Shown: piece after piece, positions 6,389 to 15,237 of the stretch | How the letters are laid out: each line of letters starts with the position of its first letter | Numbering within the stretch: the stretch's first letter is position 1 | Virus record (IMG/VR): IMGVR_UViG_3300020162_003168 | Location: 1-28,583 of that record | From: a virus | Direction: 5' to 3' (one strand) | DNA: 28,583 nucleotides | Translations under genes and position numbers: made by a program | Notes under the pieces: generated by a model | What the model was told of the DNA's origin: nothing | Databases searched by the model: none | The model's input: the letters and a program-made list of their open reading frames with translations, nothing else

Positions 6389-7326
6389 GATAGTTTTAGT
6401 TTTATACTCATTATTTTCTCAAATGTTAATGGGTATGTGGTTTCAATTATATTTAAGAAATTCTTAAATCCGATTTCATTAGCATCTTTACCATCCATTT
6501 CAACTAAATAAACTTCTTTACCATAGTTCATTAATGTTTGGCAGTGCTGTAGTGCTTCACGTTGAGCATCTTTATCTAAAGCAACATATACTTTTTCAGT
6601 ATTAGATAATACTAATTTTTTCATTAGTGCTTCAGATAATGTTTTACCAAATAAAGGTATAACATTACGTTGAATTGTTAAAGCATCAAATATACCTTCA
6701 ACAAGTATAATTGGAGCTTCCCAATTTATAAAATATTCTAATCCTATTATATTTTTATTTTTAACTGATGGATTTTTATATTTTCGTACTGAATCAATCT
6801 CAAATGATCGAGCCATAAAATAATTTAATTTGCCATCAGCATCATACGAAGGAATAATAATTCGGTCAGCATATTCGCCCTCTAAACAAAATCCAATATT
6901 ATATTTTAATATTTGTGATTTACTTATTCCTCTATTTTTTAAAAAAGTAACAGCATGTTTTGCTTTAATCTGACCTAATTTATCTAACTTATCTACATCT
7001 TTAAATGGAATAAATTCTTTAGGTATTTGGATTTGTTCGTATTTTACTTCTTGTTGTTTGTTTGGTATAATAATGGTATCTAATTGTTCTAATTTAGAAC
7101 CATTTATTTTTAATGCTTTAAATAATGATTTAATTGTTTTACCTTTAGTATTACAAACCCAACAATGCCAAGGATTTTCCTTTTTTTCATTGGTAATAGC
7201 ATTAATTTCTAATTTTGGTTTATGATGATTACAGAATGGGCAATGAAATGAGTGATTGCCTCTAGATGTAGGTTTAGATTTACCCAACACATTTTCCAAT
7301 AAGTTTATCAAAACTAGGTTTTCCAT
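6385..7326 (-). CDS. DNA primase, DnaG/T4 gp61-like
   Basis: 313 residues. A zinc ribbon at the N-terminus has Cys29-x2-Cys32 (CPFC) and Cys55-x2-Cys58 (CWVC). The catalytic core includes FLKNRGISKSQILKYNIG and a Toprim domain with Glu in ILVEGIFDALTI (about residues 205-216) and the acidic D-x-D in YVALDKDAQREAL (about 247-259). The enzyme makes RNA primers at the replication fork with a hexameric helicase, which is not in this window. The length is close to T4 gp61 and much shorter than bacterial DnaG, with no C-terminal helicase-binding domain recognisable. It follows the GIY-YIG gene after 26 nt and is coupled to the nuclease gene downstream. Confidence 0.9.
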   Translation of the reverse strand: MENLVLINLLENVLGKSKPTSRGNHSFHCPFCNHHKPKLEINAITNEKKENPWHCWVCNTKGKTIKSLFKALKINGSKLEQLDTIIIPNKQQEVKYEQIQIPKEFIPFKDVDKLDKLGQIKAKHAVTFLKNRGISKSQILKYNIGFCLEGEYADRIIIPSYDADGKLNYFMARSFEIDSVRKYKNPSVKNKNIIGLEYFINWEAPIILVEGIFDALTIQRNVIPLFGKTLSEALMKKLVLSNTEKVYVALDKDAQREALQHCQTLMNYGKEVYLVEMDGKDANEIGFKNFLNIIETTYPLTFEKIMSIKLKLS

Positions 7327-7352
7327 AACAATAAATGTAATTAGGAAATAAG

Positions 7353-7799
7353 TTATATCAAATCCTTACGATAAAATTTACCTAATATATTATCATTTAT
7401 ATAACGATCATCTTCTAAAACATTATATTGAAACAAATATTTTGTTTCCCAATATGTTAACTGTTTACTAGTTTTACATAGTTTTAGAACATGACGTAAC
7501 ATTTCTTCTTTAGGTAATGATTTGATTTCAGTTGATGAACCGTAGTATGTTTTCCAATCACTTTCTTTTACTACTTGTTTTTTAGTAGGTCTTTTACCTC
7601 TAGTAATAGGAATTTCAAGTAATTCTTTTTTACCTAATTTTTTATTTATAGTATGGAAAAAATTTTTCTTACCAATATATTGACGCCCAGTAGGTATATG
7701 ACTTGTTACATAAATGTAACCTACATATTCATTGATATTAAAATTGGGATCATTAATTAAATCCTCCACTTTAGTAGTGGGGCCTATTACTTGCATCAT
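7353..7799 (-). CDS. GIY-YIG domain protein, SegE-like putative endonuclease
   Basis: 148 residues. The first motif reads VGYIYVTSHIPTGRQYIGKK (residues 26-45): a Y-I-Y strand, then Y-I-G 12 residues later, as in GIY-YIG nucleases. Further on are WKTYYGSS (82-89), a Glu in TYWETKYLF (Glu118, the likely metal ligand) and YINDNILG (133-140). The pattern matches the phage SegE-like GIY-YIG group. These are either homing endonucleases or fixed phage nucleases. The gene sits between structural and replication genes, has no DNA-binding C-terminal extension and is small, so a resident nuclease acting on host or phage DNA is as likely as a mobile one. A second Met lies directly after the first; either could be the start. 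Confidence 0.78.
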   Translation of the reverse strand: MMQVIGPTTKVEDLINDPNFNINEYVGYIYVTSHIPTGRQYIGKKNFFHTINKKLGKKELLEIPITRGKRPTKKQVVKESDWKTYYGSSTEIKSLPKEEMLRHVLKLCKTSKQLTYWETKYLFQYNVLEDDRYINDNILGKFYRKDLI

Positions 7800-7815
7800 A
7801 ACTTTTATTTTATTT

Positions 7816-8130
7816 TTAAGTATCGTAACGCACTAAGAATGTCATATCTGTTTCTGTTGATATAGGAACAGGCTGGCCAAATTTAGCAACCATTAATAAC
7901 TCATTACTATCATTATAAAAACCAATTGTTGTTGCATATGGGTGAAAATCAGATCCAGTAGCAAAGTTCTTTACTTCAGAGTAAGCATTTGAGCTAGTCT
8001 GAAGTAAAGATTTATTATATGTTAAATTAAATTCGTTTTCTTTAATTTTAGCAGTAATATAATTTTCATACACTGTATGTTGGTTAGTGAATGATAATTT
8101 AAAATTATTTTTGTTTATTATCGCTGCCAT
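7816..8130 (-). CDS. Small structural protein, paralogue of the C-terminal domain of the 323-residue protein
   Basis: 104 residues. Nearly the whole protein aligns by eye with the last ~95 residues of the 323-residue protein at 16595-17566. Here YATTIGFYNDSNELLMVAK, there YVTTVGMYNDNNELLAVAK; the preceding strands (ENEFNLTYNKSLL and NSDFNYTTNPSII) also correspond, and both end in a strand with Arg/Lys-Tyr-Asp or Lys-Leu-Asp-Tyr. The module is common in structural proteins of T4-like aquatic phages, and a tail or fibre connector role is inferred. It lies directly after the three Thr-Pro stalk genes. Together with the 323-residue gene it brackets them. Confidence 0.78.
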   Translation of the reverse strand: MAAIINKNNFKLSFTNQHTVYENYITAKIKENEFNLTYNKSLLQTSSNAYSEVKNFATGSDFHPYATTIGFYNDSNELLMVAKFGQPVPISTETDMTFLVRYDT

Positions 8131-8133
8131 ATA

Positions 8134-8144
8134 TTATAAATATA
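8134..8144 (-). promoter_or_regulatory. Recurrent intergenic motif (TATATTTATAA variant)
   Basis: The 14-nt gap between the 1525-residue gene and the 104-residue gene is almost wholly this A/T motif (coding strand TATATTTATAATATATG). It sits three bases from the ATG at 8130. Same core (ATATTTATAA) as at 5588, 12728 and 26734. Confidence 0.3.
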
Positions 8145-11100
8145 TTAAATACAAGTTGTTCCTTGAGATAATGAACCTACTAAAACAGATTGAGCACAAA
8201 TACTATCATATAAAGCTAAATTTCCAGTTACAAAACTACCGTTACAAGCTATATATTCGACATAAGTATTTGGTGAATAATCAGTATTAGTAAATGTGTA
8301 ACATGTTGGAACTGGTGTTGGTGTTGGAGTTGCAGTTGGTGGTGGTGGTGTAGGTGTAGGTGTTGCAGTTGGAGGTTCTGGTGTTGGTGTTGGAGTTGCT
8401 GTTGGAGGAACTGGGGTTGGTGTAGGAGTTGCTGTTGGAGCTACATATCCACAAGTAGGATCATTGAAAGCAATTACATCAGAATAAGTACCACATGAAC
8501 CATCAGCAAATACTCCAATTCTATTATAATCAGGGGCACCACCACAATAGTCATAAAGGAAAGTTCCATAAGACGGACAAGGTGTTGGTGTTGGAGTAGC
8601 TGTTGGAGGGATTGGAGTTGGTGTTGGAGTTGCAGTTGGTGGAATTGGAGTTGGAGTAACTGTTGGTGTTGAAGTTGGTTGTGGAGTTGGTGTTACTGTA
8701 GGAGTAGGTGTTGGGTCACTACAGTTATAGAATGATGTTTTCTGGAAGCTACTATCATATGTTGGAGGAGCTGGATATTGAGTTACTGAGTTACCATTAT
8801 ATAAGTAGTATACTCCTGGTTCTGCTGGTAGTACATATCTTTGATTTATTCCATCAGGTGGAATTGTAGTAAATTTATATAATACATCAATACATGAAGA
8901 TACTTCATAGTAAGTTGATGGAGTTGGCGTAGCTGTTGGTGTTGGAGTTAATGTAGGAGTTCGTGTTGGTGTTATAGTAGGTGTTGGAGTTGGTGTTGCT
9001 GTTGGTGCTGGGCAAGCACTATATACAGCAATAAATCCTGAATTATCTATTGTGAAATAATCACCGTATGGAGATGATTGAGTTTTAAAATATGTTCCAG
9101 CACCAGCATACGCTGTTTGAATAGCACTAGTAGTATATAAAACCTTACCATCAGTATATGCTTCAAATATTGAAGTATATCCAGTAGCATTTACATATAC
9201 TGTAACTAAAGTACCAGTTCCAGCACATGCATCTTGATATGTACTCCATCCTTGTAACGGACTAGTTCCTGAATCTGATCTAGCCCATATGTTTAAGGCA
9301 GTAAAAGGAACTGGGGTTGAAGTTGGTGTTACTGTTGGTGTAACAGTAGGGGTTGGAGTAATTGTCGGAGTTGGGGTTGGAGTGATTGTTAATGTTGGTG
9401 TTGGAGTAATTGTTGGGGTAACTGTAGGGGTTACTGTTGGTGTTGGAGTAATTGTTGGGGTAACTGTAGGAGTTACTGTTGGTGTTGGACTGATTGTTGG
9501 GGTAACTGTAGGTGTAGAGGTTAATGTTGGTGTAACAGTTGGAGTTGCAGTAATTGTTGGGGTAACAGTTGGAGTTGCAGTAATTGTTGGTGTAACAGTT
9601 GGAGTTGCAGTAATCGTAGGAGTTATTGTTGGAGTTACTGTTGGAGTTGAAGTCGGAGTAACTGTAGGGGTTGGGGTAATAGTAGGGGTTATTGTAGGAG
9701 TTGCAGTTAATGTCGGAGTAACTGTAGGAGTTGGGGTAATTGTTGGTGTAATAGTTGGTGTAGCAGTTACTGTAGGTGTAACAGTAGGAGTTATAGTTGG
9801 GGTTACTGTTGGAGTTGAAGTAGGAGTGGAAGTAACTGTTGGGGTTATAGTTGGGGTTACTGTTGGAGTAGCAGTTGGAGTAGCAGTAACTGTTGGAGTT
9901 GGTGTTGGAGTTGTATTAATACAATCAACAAAACTACCAGTTATATATAGAATTTTATTTATTGGATTTGTTGAATCTATAGAAGCTATTTTAATTAAAC
10001 TTACTTGAGTTGAAGCTGCAACTTCAGGTCCATAAGGTATATAAGTTTTACCATCATTAGCTGATGATGTAACTCCATAAGTAGCAAGTAATGTACTTCC
10101 AGAATATACTTCAGTTGTTAATTGAACTTCATTATATAAAGGAGTATTAATACTACTAGTATATCCTACTAAATAAAAACCATATAAACTGCCATTTATA
10201 GTTGCTGAAGTTAAACATATTTCTTCAGTATTAATTGAAATTATTTGTGGTCCATTAAAATAAAACGGATCATTTACTGCCCAGTTAGTTATTGATTGGT
10301 ACCAACCGGTTGAAGCTGATATTATCGAAGCTGTAGAAATATTTGATGAATATAATAAAAATGAACTTGAATCTGGTGTTACATATCCTCTTACTACTTT
10401 AGGATTAGTTGTTAATTCACTAGAATTAAAACATCTTGGAGTTGTAACACTTGTAACTAAACTAGTGATTTCATTATCATCTAATGAATAAAAATAAAAA
10501 TCACTAGTATGATCTAAATTAGTAGTAGATAATAGGTGAGTACTATTATCAGAAGCAGTAGCATGTGTACTACCAGATGAAGGAACTGTATATGTTTGAA
10601 ATACTGTTCCGTTATCTAATTCGTAAAAAGTAACATATGGATTTGAACCTGTAATATAGTAAAATCCATCTATAACTTCATATCTACCTTCTATATCAAA
10701 AAATGCTTTTTTATTTATAGTTAATCCACTTCCATTAGTATTATTAAAATATATGGGAGTTGGATTAGGGTTTGTTTCAATTCTTAATTCATTAACGAAA
10801 TAAGCATCTAATGTGCCTAAAGCACTTCCACTAAGACCAGAAGAATATTTATAAGTACTTCCAGTAGTAAATTGTTTTAATTTATTCCATTGGGCTAATG
10901 TTTTATTATTAGCATCCAATAAACTAACACAACTAAAAGATGAACTAGCATCTAAAGTAACAGTTACCGTTCCTGGGGTAGATACTAATTCGGCACAATC
11001 TGTTATGCTTAAAGTTTCTGTTCTTTCTTCACTATAGTATATAGGATTTCCTTCACCGCAGAATGGAACTGGTTTTCCTGAAGTATAGGGTAGAACTAAT

Positions 11101-12722
11101 AATTTATTTATAGTTTCTACTCTTGTAGGATTATCAACTTGTAATGCTGTTATTTTAGTTAATTTAAGAGGATCTTCACTAGTTAAACCAGTAATATTTG
11201 AAGGGATTTTAGAAGTAATTATACCCCCAGATTGTTGATAATGATATACTCCATCACTATAATACCCATTATTATTAGTTAATAAATCTACAGTTCTAGA
11301 TAAAGCACTACTAGTTTCAATATATGGGGTTGTAGTATAATGGTGTAAGAAATTTGGACATCCTGATTCTTCAAATGTTTTATCTATAGCCCAAAGAATC
11401 AATGCTATAATTAATATTGCAACAGCAATAATAATAAGTGTAGCAGAAATAGCAGTAACAGCAGCCGCTTTTAAAAGACTACTAGCAGCTACATATTGTG
11501 TTCCTGCTGCTACACATCCTCCTGTAACTGAAGCAGTATTTAAAACAACATACCATCCTAAAGCTTTTGCTACAGCTCCAAAAAATATCCCACTAAATAA
11601 AGGAAGGCCAGCTGATATAGCTAGCATAGTTTGTGGAGTAAAATTAAAACCAGAATCGGAATTTATATCTTTTAATACACCATCTGCTAATTTATACATA
11701 GCATGAGCATCTCCAGTTACTGGGTAGAATTTTTCTTGGGTTAATACAAATTTTTGAAAGGCACTATTATTAGCAGTTTCAGCATTACTAGCATTATACC
11801 CCATATAATATTTATACTTTAGGGGTTGGATTAATGTACCAGTATTAATAATTTCTTTAATTCTACCAATTCCAGTTGATAAAACCTCAACACATCCATT
11901 AGTACTATCAGAAACAGTTCCATTCCATTTTTGAGGACCCAAAGTTGTTTCTGTTGTTTGTGCTGGTTTACCTATGATTTTCATCCAGGCACTTCTGTAA
12001 ATTCGAATTCTTTTTTTAGTACCGTATGCTCTATCTAATTCATTTCCAACTTTATATACCTTAGTCCCGATACCGTAATAATAGGGATATGCTGGGAAGC
12101 TAAAATAAGGATCAGCCCATACTTTGGTATCAGTAGTCCATGAAGCTGTTGGGGATGTAGCACATAAAAAAGTAGTTAATTTTGGACTATTAGCAGCATC
12201 ATAAGGAGAATAAACATGAAGACCTGCAGTATACTTATATAATGGAGTATAACAATCATATTCACAAACTATACTACTACCTACAGCAGATGATAATCTA
12301 GAAGGGGTTGAACCAACTGTAGTATGAATTGTTATTGAAGAAGTTTTTAAATCATATCCATTTACAATAACATATATGCGTTTTGTTTGACCTGATGTTA
12401 GTTTTATATCATACCCATTTGGAGGGATTCCTGTAAGATAATAAGCAAATACATCATTTAGATCACTACCTACAGAAATGTCAGAACCATTTGGTGTTGT
12501 AAAAGTAATAGCAGTAATATCTGCGGTACCTGTATAAGTAATATCAAAGGTTAAATATCCATGGTTTGTATTAGTTAAATACAAATCTTTAGATATAGTA
12601 GCAAAACGTCGCCCAACATATGTTTTAGCTTTTTCACTATTAACCAGCACATAAGATGGTAAACTCTTATTGAATAGTGAATTACTATTAAAAGAAAACG
12701 TTGTTGTATTACTTAAGGGCAT
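8145..12722 (-). CDS. Giant Thr-Pro stalk adhesin / tail-fibre-like protein with internal hydrophobic block
   Basis: 1525 residues. Residues 1-930 are Ser/Thr/Tyr-rich, beta-type sequence. Within them, about residues 365-447 are very hydrophobic and contain [20 protein letters not shown] near residues 426-445, a classic membrane helix. About 937-1137 are an almost pure Thr-x-Thr-Pro tract. The last ~390 residues alternate short Thr-Pro linkers with four small Cys-containing modules, including [32 protein letters not shown] and a C-terminal one ending in TTCI. The linkers near the C-terminus use an 11-residue unit ([33 protein letters not shown]). Position after the baseplate genes and modular beads on a stiff stalk suggest a receptor-binding or surface-exposed fibre. 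The fold is not recognised. The Thr-rich stalk could be glycosylated; this is inference. Confidence 0.82.
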   Translation of the reverse strand: MPLSNTTTFSFNSNSLFNKSLPSYVLVNSEKAKTYVGRRFATISKDLYLTNTNHGYLTFDITYTGTADITAITFTTPNGSDISVGSDLNDVFAYYLTGIPPNGYDIKLTSGQTKRIYVIVNGYDLKTSSITIHTTVGSTPSRLSSAVGSSIVCEYDCYTPLYKYTAGLHVYSPYDAANSPKLTTFLCATSPTASWTTDTKVWADPYFSFPAYPYYYGIGTKVYKVGNELDRAYGTKKRIRIYRSAWMKIIGKPAQTTETTLGPQKWNGTVSDSTNGCVEVLSTGIGRIKEIINTGTLIQPLKYKYYMGYNASNAETANNSAFQKFVLTQEKFYPVTGDAHAMYKLADGVLKDINSDSGFNFTPQTMLAISAGLPLFSGIFFGAVAKALGWYVVLNTASVTGGCVAAGTQYVAASSLLKAAAVTAISATLIIIAVAILIIALILWAIDKTFEESGCPNFLHHYTTTPYIETSSALSRTVDLLTNNNGYYSDGVYHYQQSGGIITSKIPSNITGLTSEDPLKLTKITALQVDNPTRVETINKLLVLPYTSGKPVPFCGEGNPIYYSEERTETLSITDCAELVSTPGTVTVTLDASSSFSCVSLLDANNKTLAQWNKLKQFTTGSTYKYSSGLSGSALGTLDAYFVNELRIETNPNPTPIYFNNTNGSGLTINKKAFFDIEGRYEVIDGFYYITGSNPYVTFYELDNGTVFQTYTVPSSGSTHATASDNSTHLLSTTNLDHTSDFYFYSLDDNEITSLVTSVTTPRCFNSSELTTNPKVVRGYVTPDSSSFLLYSSNISTASIISASTGWYQSITNWAVNDPFYFNGPQIISINTEEICLTSATINGSLYGFYLVGYTSSINTPLYNEVQLTTEVYSGSTLLATYGVTSSANDGKTYIPYGPEVAASTQVSLIKIASIDSTNPINKILYITGSFVDCINTTPTPTPTVTATPTATPTVTPTITPTVTSTPTSTPTVTPTITPTVTPTVTATPTITPTITPTPTVTPTLTATPTITPTITPTPTVTPTSTPTVTPTITPTITATPTVTPTITATPTVTPTITATPTVTPTLTSTPTVTPTISPTPTVTPTVTPTITPTPTVTPTVTPTITPTPTLTITPTPTPTITPTPTVTPTVTPTSTPVPFTALNIWARSDSGTSPLQGWSTYQDACAGTGTLVTVYVNATGYTSIFEAYTDGKVLYTTSAIQTAYAGAGTYFKTQSSPYGDYFTIDNSGFIAVYSACPAPTATPTPTPTITPTRTPTLTPTPTATPTPSTYYEVSSCIDVLYKFTTIPPDGINQRYVLPAEPGVYYLYNGNSVTQYPAPPTYDSSFQKTSFYNCSDPTPTPTVTPTPQPTSTPTVTPTPIPPTATPTPTPIPPTATPTPTPCPSYGTFLYDYCGGAPDYNRIGVFADGSCGTYSDVIAFNDPTCGYVAPTATPTPTPVPPTATPTPTPEPPTATPTPTPPPPTATPTPTPVPTCYTFTNTDYSPNTYVEYIACNGSFVTGNLALYDSICAQSVLVGSLSQGTTCI
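8308..8442 (-). repeat. Thr-Pro linker with 33-nt unit ([11 protein letters not shown])
   Basis: The tract encodes three consecutive 11-residue units differing mainly at the first residue (V, E, P), preceded by a partial unit. The same unit recurs twice with Ile in the next linker at 8580-8717, so the two linkers share an origin. Confidence 0.85.
8580..8717 (-). repeat. Thr-Pro linker, second bead spacer
   Basis: Encodes [20 protein letters not shown] followed by two [11 protein letters not shown] units, between two Cys-containing modules of the 1525-residue protein. Confidence 0.8.
8920..9012 (-). repeat. Thr-Pro linker, third bead spacer
   Basis: About 30 residues of alternating Thr and Pro with occasional Ile, Leu, Ala and Arg, separating two Cys-containing modules. 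Confidence 0.8.
9310..9914 (-). repeat. Main Thr-x-Thr-Pro stalk tract of the 1525-residue protein
   Basis: About 200 residues in which every second residue is Thr and the others are Pro alternating with Val, Ile, Leu, Ala or Ser. A 10-residue unit ([10 protein letters not shown]) appears several times in succession. At DNA level the period is 6 nt with a 30-nt higher unit. Third codon positions vary from unit to unit. Confidence 0.95.
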
Positions 12723-12727
12723 ATCAG

Positions 12728-12738
12728 TTATAAATATT
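12728..12738 (-). promoter_or_regulatory. Recurrent intergenic motif AATATTTATAA
   Basis: Lies in the 24-nt gap before the 1525-residue gene; the coding strand reads AATATTTATAACTGATATG. It is the only recognisable element there and no ribosome-binding site is visible. Confidence 0.35.
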
Positions 12739-12746
12739 TAAAACTA

Positions 12747-15230
12747 CTAAACACAATATATTGATCCACTATTACATGTACCATACAAACTAGCAGTCCC
12801 ACTAGTTAATGAGTAAATGTTATTATTAATAGCCGAACCACTAAATGGTATTAATTTATAATACCCATTTGGAGTTGATCCAGTTAAACTTGAACTAACA
12901 TACCAGCTTGAACTTTCAAATCCACTACCTGATAATTGAGATAATGCAAAGTATACAGATGAAGTCGTAGTACAAGATGTACATAAACTACTTGTAACTG
13001 CTGATCCAGTATAATAACAGAATTTATATGTTGTTGTATTATTTTTCTTAACAGCAGCATATATAATCTCATTATTGTTTATAAACTGGTGAGAGTATTC
13101 ACTTCCAGTTGTTAGGTATGGGTTACTTTCTGCATTAGATCCAAATAAAGTCCATCCCAATAAATTACTTCCGCTAGTAGCACTTGCAGTTACTGGGTAT
13201 GTTGATCCATAAGATTGAGTTACATCAAACGAGCCACTTATATTACTTCCAGTAGAATTAGTAATATATCCTGTACCAGCACCGTCTACTGATAATAATA
13301 CAAATTTAACATTTACATTACAATTAATTTGAGGAGATGCTACTATTATACCTCTAGAATCTCTAACTTTAGGATTAATAGTTCCACTCACACCTGTAAA
13401 CACATATGTTGTACTAGAAGTAGCAGCAGTATATGTTACACCATCATTTATACTATATTCATATCCTGGAACACCACCTGCAGCAAATAAACTAGCTGTT
13501 GAGTTAGTACAATCAGCTGAAGCACTTAATGTGAATTCAGGAATTGGAGTAACTGTTGGGGTTGGTGTAACTGTAGGTGTTACAGTAGGAGTTGAAGTTG
13601 GAGTAACTGTTGGTGTAGCTGTTATTGTTGGTGTTGAAGTTGGAGTTATTGTTGGAGTAACTGTAGGAGTATTAGTTGGAGTAACTGTAGGAGTATTTGT
13701 AGGTGTTACAGTAGGGGTTGGGGTAATTGTTGGTGTAACAGTTGGAGTTGCAGTTACTGTTGGAGTAACTGTTGGTGTGGCTGTTACTGTTGGAGTAATT
13801 GTAGGAGTTGCAGTTAATGTCGGAGTAACTGTAGGAGTTGAAGTAAGAGTTGGAGTTACAGTTGGAGTTGCAGTTACTGTTGGAGTAACTGTTGGTGTAG
13901 CTGTTACTGTAGGGGTTGCTGTTGGAGTAAATGTTGGGGCACCTGTCTCTGTTGGTGTTGGTGTAGGAGTAACTGTTGGTGTTGGTGTTATAGTAGGAGT
14001 AACAGTAGGCGTAGCTGTTATAGTAGGAGTAACAGTAGGTGTAGCTGTTATTGTAGGAGTAACAGTAGGTGTAGCCGTTACAGTAGGTGTTACTGTAGGC
14101 GTAGCTGTTACTGTTGGAGTAACTGTTGGTGTAGCTGTTATTGTAGGCGTTACTGTTGGAGTTTCAGTTGGAGTTGATGTTGGAGTTGGAGTAAGAGTTG
14201 GAGTTACCGTTGGTGTAGCTGTAGGAGTTTCAGTTGGAGTTACAGTTGGGGTAACTGTTGGAGTTGAAGTTGGTGTTGCCGTTATTGTAGGAGTTGAAGT
14301 TGGAGTTACAGTTGGGGTTTCAGTTATAGTAGGAGTTGGAGTTGGAGTAAGAGTTGGAGTTACAGTTGGAGTACTAGTTGGAGTAATTGTTGGTGTAACT
14401 GTTGGTGTTGAAGTTAATGTAGGAGTAATCGTTGGCGTAACTGTTGGAGTCGCAGTTGCTGTTGGAGTTACTGTTGGTGTATGAGTAGGGGTAATTGTAG
14501 GTGTAGCAGTTGGAGTTACTGTTGGAGTTGCTGTTATAGTAGGAGTAACAGTAGGAGTAGCCGTTACAGTAGGTGTTACTGTAGGAGTTGCTGTTACTGT
14601 AGGAGTCGGTGTAGGAGTAAATGTTGGGTTACCTGTTGGAGTAACTGTCGGAGTTGGAGTAATAGTTGGAGTAGGTGTAATTGTTGGAGTTACTGTAGGT
14701 GTTGCAGTTATTGTAGGAGTAACTGTAGGGGTATTTGTAGGTGTTACTGTAGGTGTTGCAGTTGCGGTTGGAGTAACTGTTGGGGTATTAGTAGGAGTAA
14801 CGGTTGGAGTAGCAGTTGGAGTTACTGTTGGGGTAACTGTTGGAGTTACAGTAGAAGTAGGTGTTATTGTTGGTGTTGGAGTAACAGTTGGAGTACGTGT
14901 TGGAGTTACTGTTGGAGTTGATGTTGGAGTTGGTGAAGGAGTTACTGTTGGAGTAACAGTAGGAGTTGGAGTAGCTGTTGGAGGAACTAATGGATACGCA
15001 TATCTATTAGTTTCGTAACATTCTGGTTTTGTATTAATTATATCTATAAATTGAACAGTTTCACTTGTGTATATAGTAACTCCACTAATCAACTCTGTTG
15101 AGGTTATACCTACAGCAGGAGAAATTAAGTCTGATTTCAATGCTTCATAAGTCCCTGTTGGATCAATATAATATATATTGAAAGGACCTGTTGGCGAAAT
15201 CGGATTAAGTGTTACTGTGAACTGTTTCAT
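12747..15230 (-). CDS. Thr-Pro stalk protein with C-terminal Cys-rich beta modules, adhesin/fibre-like
   Basis: 827 residues. The N-terminal ~83 residues ([18 protein letters not shown], ending near PECYETNRY) form a small beta-type head. About 84-561 are an uninterrupted Thr-x-Thr-Pro stalk of roughly 480 residues, the longest in the window, with two landmarks ([14 protein letters not shown] and [14 protein letters not shown]). The last ~265 residues hold a domain like those of repetitive surface proteins ([29 protein letters not shown], recalling SprB-type repeats), a second domain ([14 protein letters not shown]) and a terminal Cys-bounded module (CYYTGSAV to [11 protein letters not shown]). 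It is 7 nt from the 448-residue gene and 24 nt from the 1525-residue gene, so the three should be co-expressed. Probable exposed tail appendage; receptor unknown. Confidence 0.82.
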   Translation of the reverse strand: MKQFTVTLNPISPTGPFNIYYIDPTGTYEALKSDLISPAVGITSTELISGVTIYTSETVQFIDIINTKPECYETNRYAYPLVPPTATPTPTVTPTVTPSPTPTSTPTVTPTRTPTVTPTPTITPTSTVTPTVTPTVTPTATPTVTPTNTPTVTPTATATPTVTPTNTPTVTPTITATPTVTPTITPTPTITPTPTVTPTGNPTFTPTPTPTVTATPTVTPTVTATPTVTPTITATPTVTPTATPTITPTHTPTVTPTATATPTVTPTITPTLTSTPTVTPTITPTSTPTVTPTLTPTPTPTITETPTVTPTSTPTITATPTSTPTVTPTVTPTETPTATPTVTPTLTPTPTSTPTETPTVTPTITATPTVTPTVTATPTVTPTVTATPTVTPTITATPTVTPTITATPTVTPTITPTPTVTPTPTPTETGAPTFTPTATPTVTATPTVTPTVTATPTVTPTLTSTPTVTPTLTATPTITPTVTATPTVTPTVTATPTVTPTITPTPTVTPTNTPTVTPTNTPTVTPTITPTSTPTITATPTVTPTSTPTVTPTVTPTPTVTPIPEFTLSASADCTNSTASLFAAGGVPGYEYSINDGVTYTAATSSTTYVFTGVSGTINPKVRDSRGIIVASPQINCNVNVKFVLLSVDGAGTGYITNSTGSNISGSFDVTQSYGSTYPVTASATSGSNLLGWTLFGSNAESNPYLTTGSEYSHQFINNNEIIYAAVKKNNTTTYKFCYYTGSAVTSSLCTSCTTTSSVYFALSQLSGSGFESSSWYVSSSLTGSTPNGYYKLIPFSGSAINNNIYSLTSGTASLYGTCNSGSIYCV
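13541..14985 (-). repeat. 1.4-kb Thr-x-Thr-Pro repeat tract
   Basis: The longest repeat of the window: 6-nt basic period and many copies of a 10-residue unit ([10 protein letters not shown] or TI). Two G-x-PTF landmarks at about 13925-13945 and 14615-14635 divide it into thirds, suggesting block duplication. The same landmark occurs in the 448-residue gene. Use of ACN and CCN codons is mixed, so the DNA is more diverse than the protein. Confidence 0.95.
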
Positions 15231-15237
15231 TTATATA

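Noticed and set aside
7353-7799. Homing endonuclease with an intron or inserted mobile element
   Set aside because: The gene is evenly spaced in the operon, and I see no split neighbour gene or intron ends. Kept as a GIY-YIG protein without a mobile-element claim.
8308-9914. CRISPR-like array
   Set aside because: The repeats are in frame, encode Thr-Pro units of 6, 30 or 33 nt, and have no unique spacers of constant length.
9289-10008. Long plus-strand frame coding for a Val-Gly-rich (VGVTVGV) protein
   Set aside because: It is the reverse complement of the ACN-CCN stalk repeat. A repeat of that form has no stops on the other strand, and the frame is fully inside the supported 1525-residue gene.
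12884-13072. Same-strand alternative frames (also 19476-19673)
   Set aside because: Short frames inside well supported larger genes, with no domain pattern.
13531-14484. Long plus-strand Val-Gly-rich frame
   Set aside because: Same cause: the antisense of the Thr-Pro tract of the 827-residue gene. All neighbouring genes are on the minus strand.
14481-14921. Plus-strand Cys/Ser/Arg/Trp-rich frame (also 15484-15711)
   Set aside because: Another antisense frame of the same repeat; its odd composition follows from the DNA repeat.
13541-14985. G-quadruplex-forming strand
   Set aside because: The plus strand has GG pairs about every 6 nt but few GGG runs. Two-layer quadruplexes would be weak, and the protein repeat explains the pattern fully.
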